Shown in pieces: positions 5,957 through 11,083 of a stretch of DNA of 11,083 bases. Every line of letters starts with the position of its first letter. Within the stretch, counting starts at the first letter, position 1. The notes under the pieces were generated by a model. The model was given only the letters and a program-made list of their open reading frames with translations, was not told the DNA's origin and did not search any database. The stretch comes from an uncultured Oscillospiraceae bacterium (GTDB lineage: Bacteria > Bacillota > Clostridia > Oscillospirales > Ruminococcaceae), in NCBI GenBank assembly GCA_900552845.1, contig USBC01000046.1:1-11083 (forward strand). Direction: 5' to 3'. Both the position numbers and the translations under genes were made by a program.

Positions 5957-8455
5957 GTGAACAAGAGAATTTTGGCGATGCTGCTGGCGGCGGCGGTGCT
6001 GCTGCTGGCGGTGGGCTGCGGAGAAAAGGGAGCGGGGAAGATCCTTTCCACCGAGGGGGTACCGCAGGAGGTGCTGCAAAGCGCCCAGTACAAGGCGGCG
6101 CTTGCCGAGGAGACGGCGACGGTCATTGCCTACAACTATGAGCCACTGACCGACAGCGCCCCACTGCGGGCGGCGGTGGAAAAGATGCAGGCTGGGGAGG
6201 ACGCCGAGCTGCGGTATTACAACTTCCATGACCGCAATGACATTCAGGGGATAGCCGGCGTGCGGCTGACCGTAAAGGACGGGGTGGCGGCTTTTCAAGA
6301 GACATCGCTGACCGGTTATGACGGCACCGTGGACTGGGAGAACGTGCTGTACCAGCAGGCAGGGGAGATAGAGCTGAACAGCTGCGGGTATCTCTCCTTT
6401 GCGGAGGGGATAGACTATACATATAGAGTGTTTTCGCCGCTGGATCCCTATGAGAACTACAATGAGCGCTATGAGCTGACCAAGACCTACCTATACCCGC
6501 TGGCGGAGGGGTGCACACAGAATTTCACCTCGCCGGAGGGGATCACCGATCCATTGTGGTGGGCAAGATTGTGCTGGTTTTTGACCGATGGCGAAACAGA
6601 CTACCCGGAGGGGCATGAGGTGCCTATCGATGAAATCGAGGAGGTGCTGCTGAAGTGGTTTGACATCAGCGAGGAAAAGCTGCGGAGCCTGCTGGACCCC
6701 GATGGGAACGGGACAATGCTGTGGGTAACAGAGACGGGCATTAGCTGGTCATGCTTTGCCAAAGAAGCAGTGCGGGAGGGCGACCTGCTGCGGATCCGTT
6801 ACGGATTTACCTTTAATGGGAGAGAGCCCAACTACAATAGGGAACTGACCGTAAGGATAGCGGAGGACGGCAGCTGGAAGTATGTGAGCAACCGCAGTGT
6901 GCCGGTGGAGCGGGAGAACGGCGTGACGGCGATGAGTATCGGCGGAATGCTTTCCGGCAGCGGCTGGCAGCCGCTGTATACCAGCTTTGTACCGGAGGGC
7001 GACGGCTATAACCAGGTCTTTCATACTACCATGGAGCCCAAGCTGCTGGCGGACGGCACCATGGCGATACCGGTCATACCGAAAACAGGCTATAAGGACG
7101 GCGCGCCCATTGCGGTAATAATGCTGCACATCGATGGCAGCTATGAGGTGATAGAAACGCCCTTGACCTGCGGGGATTGGCTGCGCACCGAATATAATGC
7201 CGGAAAAGCTATAGATACCGATACCGAAGCCACGGAGCAGTCTGTTATTATCCGCACGACCTATTCCGATGACGTGGGTGTGGGCTTTAGCTACTACGAA
7301 CCGACCCGCGTGGTGGAAACCGAGGTGTGGGCAGACGGCAGAGTGGAGAGCCGCGACTATGTGCCGGAGGGCAGCCGTTACAGTATGCGGAAAAGTCCGG
7401 ACGGACAGCACATTGCAGATGCGGCAGGAAATGGTAGCCTGACCATTGATGGAGTGACGGTGATAGAGACCGGACTGGACCGAACCATATGGGAATATGA
7501 CAATTATTACAGACCAGAGCTTTGGCTGGATAACGACCGGCTGGTGATCAGCACCAATTACTACCGTTACTGCCAAGATTATGGGATTTACAGCCTTTCC
7601 ACCGGGGAGGTGGTATGGCTTGGAGCCATGAGGAACAATCAATATGGTCTCGGCTCTATCTCACTGCTGGACGGGAAGCTGTGCTGGACGGCAGTCGATG
7701 CGTTTAAATACAATGATGAGGGAGACTTATTGCTTTCGGAGAAGGTATTTTGCAGTATCCCCATAGAGGAGCTTCCCTATGGCACCCCCACCTGTGCGGT
7801 AACAGAGCTTTACTATATCTACACCGACAAATATAAAGATGGACGCCTGTGGAGCGTGAATACAGACTATAATGAACCTGCAAAGTTCTTTATAAAAGCT
7901 TTTGAGCCTGCAACCGGAAAGTCGGCAGAGACGGAGCTTCCGGTGGCGGAATGGCTGGACGGCGGAGATCAGAGCCGAAGCTGGTCGTGCGTTGCCTATA
8001 AGATGACCGAACAGGGAATGGTGCTGCGCGGCACCCAGTATATGGAGAACGACAACTATGGGATTGATTGGTTCATACTGGTGCCCAATGCGATGCTGGA
8101 TAAAATGGAGTGGCAGCGGCTGCCCAGTGTGCTGGACTCTGCTGAGGAAATACCCCTGACTGAGATTGAGGAGATTTTTGGCGGACGGTGGCTGTGGACG
8201 GATACGGATACAGATACCCAGTATGAGCTTACCCTCTACCGGCAAGGAGACGCTCTTTATTTTAGGTGGGCAGATGCAGAGCCGCAGGAGCTGGTAAGCG
8301 CCAAAAAAACCGGTACGACTGCTTACTATATTGCCACCCGCAGGGCAAATGGAACCACCGACGCACTGGTGTTGGATACCGGTAAGCCAAAGGATAACAA
8401 GATCATGGCGCTATTATATAGCTGGTACGAACTAAGCTACCAGGGCGAGGCATAA
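5957..8455 (+). CDS. Large lipoprotein sharing module A with the upstream M56 protein
   Basis: An 832-residue lipoprotein with a GTG start at 5957 preceded by AGGAGGA directly after the M56 stop codon. Residues 1-21 form a lipoprotein signal peptide (KR, hydrophobic stretch, lipobox LAVGC with Cys21). Residues about 195-345 resemble M56 residues about 378-610: EVPIDEIEEVLLKWF matches HLPKAEVYAVIKKHF, CFAKEAVREGDLLRIRYG matches CFAYAKEATRRDDLLKIRYG, and WKYVSNRS matches WVYVSRDF. Residues about 360-730 look beta-rich and propeller-like, with many Trp/Tyr and turn motifs. A small beta-rich C-terminal domain starts near 735. No enzyme motif is recognised. It is probably anchored outside the membrane beside the M56 sensor and co-expressed with it, so it may be a ligand-binding partner or target of the pathway. 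Function unknown. Confidence 0.82.
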   Translation: MNKRILAMLLAAAVLLLAVGCGEKGAGKILSTEGVPQEVLQSAQYKAALAEETATVIAYNYEPLTDSAPLRAAVEKMQAGEDAELRYYNFHDRNDIQGIAGVRLTVKDGVAAFQETSLTGYDGTVDWENVLYQQAGEIELNSCGYLSFAEGIDYTYRVFSPLDPYENYNERYELTKTYLYPLAEGCTQNFTSPEGITDPLWWARLCWFLTDGETDYPEGHEVPIDEIEEVLLKWFDISEEKLRSLLDPDGNGTMLWVTETGISWSCFAKEAVREGDLLRIRYGFTFNGREPNYNRELTVRIAEDGSWKYVSNRSVPVERENGVTAMSIGGMLSGSGWQPLYTSFVPEGDGYNQVFHTTMEPKLLADGTMAIPVIPKTGYKDGAPIAVIMLHIDGSYEVIETPLTCGDWLRTEYNAGKAIDTDTEATEQSVIIRTTYSDDVGVGFSYYEPTRVVETEVWADGRVESRDYVPEGSRYSMRKSPDGQHIADAAGNGSLTIDGVTVIETGLDRTIWEYDNYYRPELWLDNDRLVISTNYYRYCQDYGIYSLSTGEVVWLGAMRNNQYGLGSISLLDGKLCWTAVDAFKYNDEGDLLLSEKVFCSIPIEELPYGTPTCAVTELYYIYTDKYKDGRLWSVNTDYNEPAKFFIKAFEPATGKSAETELPVAEWLDGGDQSRSWSCVAYKMTEQGMVLRGTQYMENDNYGIDWFILVPNAMLDKMEWQRLPSVLDSAEEIPLTEIEEIFGGRWLWTDTDTDTQYELTLYRQGDALYFRWADAEPQELVSAKKTGTTAYYIATRRANGTTDALVLDTGKPKDNKIMALLYSWYELSYQGEA

Positions 8456-8468
8456 GCCAAAACAGGAA

Positions 8469-8495
8469 AGGGGAGCTGCGTGGCTCCTCTTTTTT
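8469..8495 (+). terminator. Rho-independent terminator of the blaI operon
   Basis: An 8-bp stem (8469-8476 with 8483-8490, one G-T pair) with a 6-base loop runs into six T residues at 8490-8495, 14 bases after the lipoprotein stop codon. Confidence 0.85.
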
Positions 8496-8526
8496 GCAGG
8501 AAAAGGGAAAGAAACGGGGCGGTCTC

Positions 8527-8556
8527 TTGCACCGGAGGCGGGTGCTGTGTTATACT
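8527..8556 (+). promoter_or_regulatory. Promoter of the lipoprotein-deoC operon
   Basis: TTGCAC (8527-8532) and TATACT (8551-8556) are 18 bases apart, and a TG one base before the -10 makes it an extended -10. A short dyad, TACT-GAA-AGTA (8553-8563), overlaps the -10 end. It does not resemble the blaI operator closely, so shared control by BlaI is not supported. Confidence 0.65.
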
Positions 8557-8591
8557 GAAAGTACCAAATTTTTTTCAAGGAGGAAACACCC

Positions 8592-9500
8592 ATGAGTAAA
8601 AAGCTAATGGCACTTTTGTTAGCGGCGGTACTGCTGTTGGCAGCAGGCTGCGGCAAGGTGGAGGATAATACCCCCGTCGGGCAGCAGGAAGACCCGATTG
8701 TGAAGGCATATGGCGATGATTTTTTCCTTGCACAGGCGAAAGCGATGGGCTACACCGATGAAATGCTTGCCACCGCCAAGACGATGCGCTTTGACCCCGA
8801 AAAGCTGCTGACCTGCGAGGGCTTGGGCGACCAGGAGGAGACCATTCGCACCTCCCCCGACGGGAAGTACACCATTCGCTATTTCTACATCAATTCCACC
8901 GGTCATGGCGCCAGCGTCTACTATCTGGAGGACGAGGAAGGGACCGTCCGGGTGGTGCCGTGGCTTTGGCGCATCGGCAGCAGCAATGAGCTTCTGACCT
9001 ATAAGGTGGATTTCGGCTTTACCGCCGATGGGAACATTTGGATCGCCAACTATTACAGCGTCGATTTCTATGATTTTGACGAGGTGTGGAATGTGAGCGA
9101 GAACTGCGCCCTCAAGAACAGCTGGATCGCCGAGTCGGTGGAGGGCAGGGCGGACGGCTATATCACCGGTATTTTTGCAGTGCAGCATGATGAGACAGCC
9201 GGTCGGCTGGTATGCTACTGGGCACGGGTGCCGAAAGACTGGAATAATGTCCCGATTGGCGGGGTGCCGCATTATCGGGTGACGGTGTTGGACGAGACCG
9301 GCGCAGTGCTGCATGATTTTGATACCGGCATCGAGGTGGTGGAAAAGACCTCTATTACCGGATTCCGCAGTCTGAATTTGCCCTCCCCCAAGCAGTATAG
9401 CGAGGACGGATATGGGTTCTTTTTGGTGAGTGACGGCGCCTTCGGCGGCGATATCTATAAAATCAACTTGACCACCGGCGAGGTGGCAAAGACAGAATAA
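8592..9500 (+). CDS. Lipoprotein equivalent to the C-terminal module B of the M56 protein
   Basis: A 302-residue lipoprotein; AAGGAGG stands eight bases before the ATG. Residues 1-20 form the signal peptide with lipobox LAAGC (Cys20). Residues 34-302 resemble M56 residues 965-1226 almost end to end: DPIVKAYGDDFFLAQ with DPIATSYDDENFIAK, an identical AKAMGYTDEML stretch (49-59 versus 980-990), VRVVPWLW with MRVVPQVW, FGFTADGNIWIANYYSVDFY with LGFTAEGLLWVSDDRGVYYY, and INLTTGEV with LNLATGEV at the C-terminus. Five of the 11 codons in the identical stretch differ silently, so the copies are old and under protein-level selection. The beta-strand and turn pattern suggests a propeller-like or immunoglobulin-like extracellular fold after a short helix. 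No enzymatic motif is seen. It has its own promoter and lies 15 bases upstream of deoC. Function unknown; shared ligand binding with the M56 sensor is inference. Confidence 0.82.
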   Translation: MSKKLMALLLAAVLLLAAGCGKVEDNTPVGQQEDPIVKAYGDDFFLAQAKAMGYTDEMLATAKTMRFDPEKLLTCEGLGDQEETIRTSPDGKYTIRYFYINSTGHGASVYYLEDEEGTVRVVPWLWRIGSSNELLTYKVDFGFTADGNIWIANYYSVDFYDFDEVWNVSENCALKNSWIAESVEGRADGYITGIFAVQHDETAGRLVCYWARVPKDWNNVPIGGVPHYRVTVLDETGAVLHDFDTGIEVVEKTSITGFRSLNLPSPKQYSEDGYGFFLVSDGAFGGDIYKINLTTGEVAKTE

Positions 9501-9515
9501 CAGGAGGACTAATCC

Positions 9516-10172
9516 ATGGACAAAAAAACCATAGCGTCGATGATCGACCATACCCTGCTGAAGCCGGAGGCGACCCCGGCACAGGTGGAGAAGCTGTGCG
9601 CTGAGGCTGCCGAGTATCATTTTGCCAGTGTTTGCGTCAATCCGGTTTATATTCCGCTGGCGGCACGGCTGCTGAAGGACACCGGCGTAAAGGTGTGCTG
9701 TGTGGTTGGCTTCCCTTTGGGCGCCATCGCTCCGGAGCAGAAGGCTGCCGAGGCGGCAAGCTGTGCAGCCATGGGCGCAGAGGAGTTGGATATGGTTATC
9801 CACATAGGGGCGGCCAAGGCGGGCGACTGGGCGCTGGTGCAGCGGGATATTGAGGGAGTGGTGAAGGCGGCAGCCGGACGCACCGTCAAGGTCATTATCG
9901 AGACCTGCCTGCTGACCGATGAGGAGAAGGTAAAGGCGTGCGAGGCGGCAAAGGCTGCGGGCGCACATTTTGTCAAGACCAGTACCGGCTTTTCCACCGG
10001 CGGGGCGACCACCCACGATATTGCTTTGATGCGGAAAACCGTAGGACCCGAAATGGGCGTGAAAGCGAGCGGCGGGATTCGCGATTATGCCACGGCGATG
10101 GCGATGATCGAGGCGGGCGCAAACCGTATCGGCGCATCTGCGGGCATTGAGATTGTGGCGGCTGCCGAATAA
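9516..10172 (+). CDS. deoC: Deoxyribose-phosphate aldolase (DERA)
   Basis: A 218-residue cytoplasmic aldolase, typical of the short bacterial DeoC form, that splits 2-deoxyribose-5-phosphate into glyceraldehyde-3-phosphate and acetaldehyde in deoxynucleoside breakdown. AGGAGG precedes the ATG. The TIM-barrel landmarks are IDHTLLKP at 10-17, VCVNPVYI at 39-46, ELDMVIHIG at 90-98, FVKTSTGFSTGGAT at 152-165 and GVKASGGIRDY at 181-191. The catalytic residues are Asp92, the Schiff-base Lys154 and Lys183, matching Asp102, Lys167 and Lys201 of the E. coli enzyme. No other deo genes (phosphorylase, phosphopentomutase) are in the window; it follows an extracellular lipoprotein gene by 15 bases, an unusual partner that probably reflects operon drift rather than function. 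A small hypothetical gene follows. Confidence 0.97.
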   Translation: MDKKTIASMIDHTLLKPEATPAQVEKLCAEAAEYHFASVCVNPVYIPLAARLLKDTGVKVCCVVGFPLGAIAPEQKAAEAASCAAMGAEELDMVIHIGAAKAGDWALVQRDIEGVVKAAAGRTVKVIIETCLLTDEEKVKACEAAKAAGAHFVKTSTGFSTGGATTHDIALMRKTVGPEMGVKASGGIRDYATAMAMIEAGANRIGASAGIEIVAAAE

Positions 10173-10223
10173 AAACAAATATAGTCGAATAATATTACAA
10201 ATAGTATAGAGGAAGGTGGAACC

Positions 10224-10487
10224 GTGATCACAATTTTTAACCGTCGCCAATTAGCCGTTACCTACGTGCAGGAGGAAAAGACTCATATTTGTCGGGTGCT
10301 GGCAGAACAGAATATTGCCTATGTGGTACGGGAGGTCCACCGTACCGCGCCGCATGCCATCACTGCAGAGCGCCCCCGTGACGGTAGCTTCTGCAAGCAG
10401 TCGGAGATGGTAACAGCGTATTTTATCTATGTGAAAAAGGCTGACTTTACAACCGCCGTGCAGGCGCTGGAAGCAAAGAAAAGCTGA
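10224..10487 (+). CDS. Small hypothetical protein, possibly DUF2007-like
   Basis: An 87-residue cytoplasmic protein with a GTG start at 10224 preceded by GAGGAAGGTGG. It begins with MITIFNRRQL, followed by a helix (EEKTHICRVLAEQNI), a strand (AYVVREV), a polar loop and a closing strand-helix unit (TAYFIYVKKADFTTAVQALEA). This strand-helix-strand-strand-helix order resembles the small DUF2007 fold found in putative signalling proteins, but the match is by pattern only and I could not verify it. It lies 51 bases after deoC and ends 15 bases before a strong terminator, so it is the last gene of that transcript. The AT-rich 10173-10223 spacer holds no convincing separate promoter. Function unknown. 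Confidence 0.72.
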   Translation: MITIFNRRQLAVTYVQEEKTHICRVLAEQNIAYVVREVHRTAPHAITAERPRDGSFCKQSEMVTAYFIYVKKADFTTAVQALEAKKS

Positions 10488-10502
10488 ACATTTGCCGTAA
10501 AT

Positions 10503-10530
10503 CAAAAAGCTCCCGGTAGGGAGCTTTTTG
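10503..10530. terminator. Bidirectional terminator between convergent genes
   Basis: A perfect 12-bp stem (10503-10514 with 10519-10530) has a GGTA loop, with A5 on the left and T5 on the right. It can therefore terminate both the deoC transcript on the plus strand and the perR transcript on the minus strand. Confidence 0.92.
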
Positions 10531-10546
10531 GCATATAGGGGGAAAA

Positions 10547-10930
10547 TTACTGCAGCTTTTTTTGGCATTGGGGGCAGATGCCCTCCAAAACGAGGTTCAT
10601 CTGTTTGACCAGAAAGCCGCTGCCCTCCTTGAGTGCGCCCTGCAATAGGGGCAGAGCCTCCGGCAAAACATCGGTTACGCTGCCGCACTGGGTGCAGTAG
10701 GCATGGGCATGATCGCCCAGCGTATGGTCAAACCGATCGCTGGATCCGGGGATCGGCACCTTGAGGAGCTGACCATTTTCACACAGCAGATTCAGGTTGC
10801 GATACACGGTGCCGAGGCTCACCTTGGGATCCTGCGCCCGCACGCGGGCGTAGATGGTATCGGCAGTAGGGTGATCATCGGAACGCCGGACGGTTTCCAG
10901 AATCAGTTCTCTTTGGCGGGAATACTTCAA
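10547..10930 (-). CDS. perR: PerR-type Fur-family peroxide-sensing repressor
   Basis: A 127-residue metal-dependent repressor. It starts at a TTG (10930-10928) with AAGGAGA upstream; an in-frame stop lies five codons further upstream, so no ATG start is possible. The N-terminal winged helix includes SLGTVYRNLNLL at 38-49. His20, Asp68, His74, His76 and Asp87 occupy the same spacings as the regulatory metal ligands His37, Asp85, His91, His93 and Asp104 of Bacillus subtilis PerR, including the Asp (not Glu) at position 68 that marks PerR rather than Fur. Structural zinc is bound by C79-x2-C82 and C119-x2-C122. The N-terminus is about 17 residues shorter than in B. subtilis. PerR proteins repress oxidative-stress genes and are inactivated when peroxide oxidises the His ligands, fitting an anaerobe. 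Two dyads in its promoter suggest autoregulation. Confidence 0.88.
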   Translation of the reverse strand: MKYSRQRELILETVRRSDDHPTADTIYARVRAQDPKVSLGTVYRNLNLLCENGQLLKVPIPGSSDRFDHTLGDHAHAYCTQCGSVTDVLPEALPLLQGALKEGSGFLVKQMNLVLEGICPQCQKKLQ

Positions 10931-10948
10931 TGAGATCTCTCCTTAAAC

Positions 10949-10961
10949 AGTAACAATTACT
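10949..10961. promoter_or_regulatory. Possible Fur/PerR-type autoregulatory dyad
   Basis: The AGTAA-x3-TTACT inverted repeat lies at the predicted transcription start of perR. It is AT-rich as PerR boxes are, but matches the consensus TTATAATnATTATAA only partly, so binding by PerR itself is a guess. Confidence 0.35.
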
Positions 10962-10966
10962 TTTAT

Positions 10967-10995
10967 AGGATAACAGAGAGAGCGGCATTTGTCAA
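10967..10995 (-). promoter_or_regulatory. SigA-type promoter of perR
   Basis: On the minus strand TTGACA (10995-10990) is followed after 17 bases by TATCCT (10972-10967), about 37 bases before the TTG start codon. The -35 lies inside the inverted repeat at 10982-11001. Confidence 0.65.
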
Positions 10996-11001
10996 TGCCG
11001 C
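10982..11001. repeat. Inverted repeat over the perR -35 box
   Basis: Perfect 8-bp arms GCGGCATT and AATGCCGC with a 4-base centre surround the perR -35 element. No T-run follows the arms, so a terminator is unlikely and an operator is the better guess. The remaining 82 bases to the right edge hold no gene I can support. Confidence 0.5.
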
Positions 11002-11083
11002 CGGGCACAAAATAATATAAAATGCTTTTGACGGATAGAAAACAAGCGACAGGGGAGGCAGGTGCCGCAGGTCAAACCGTCCA

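Noticed and set aside
8619..10250. A 543-codon minus-strand open frame across the lipoprotein and deoC
   Set aside because: The plus strand encodes the unmistakable DeoC and a lipoprotein with proper start sites; the minus frame spans both genes and the spacer and shows no family motif.
11062..11083. A possible GTG start of a plus-strand gene at the right edge, after AGGGGAGG
   Set aside because: Only seven codons are visible, the spacing of three bases from the ribosome binding site is short, and no clear promoter fits, so a gene cannot be supported.

Overview
The window looks like chromosomal DNA of a GC-rich, Gram-positive gut Clostridium, probably of the Oscillospiraceae/Ruminococcaceae type. 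This rests on strong AGGAGG-type ribosome binding sites, SigA-type promoters, use of GTG and TTG starts, a BlaI/M56 pair, PerR and CsaA, and short-leader lipoproteins. The family assignment is inference.

Region 1 (1-354) is the end of a CsaA-like tRNA-binding protein and its terminator. Region 2 (366-1713) is the most unusual part. Two elaborate folded repeats, each an outer stem enclosing three hairpins with three-base loops, bracket a small regulatory block. The block holds a minus-strand XRE-type DNA-binding protein, a divergent promoter with a LexA-type (SOS) box, and a plus-strand pair made of a 66-residue helical protein and a 119-residue protein with a sigma-70 region-4-like helix-turn-helix.

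Region 3 (1788-8495) is one apparent operon: a BlaI-family repressor with a dyad over its own -10 box, a giant 1226-residue M56 (BlaR1-type) membrane metalloprotease with a very long outward-facing C-terminal part, and an 832-residue lipoprotein. Region 4 (8527-10530) starts from its own promoter: a 302-residue lipoprotein, deoxyribose-phosphate aldolase (deoC) and a small hypothetical protein, ending at a strong bidirectional terminator. Region 5 (10547-11001) is a minus-strand PerR-type Fur-family regulator with its promoter and two possible operator dyads.

The main biological idea is a modular sensor family. The outward part of the M56 protein contains one module resembling the middle of the first lipoprotein (module A) and a C-terminal module resembling nearly all of the mature second lipoprotein (module B). 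The BlaI/M56 pair would sense something outside the cell with modules that also exist as separate membrane-anchored lipoproteins. No beta-lactamase or penicillin-binding domain is visible, so the signal is probably not a beta-lactam recognised in the classical way.
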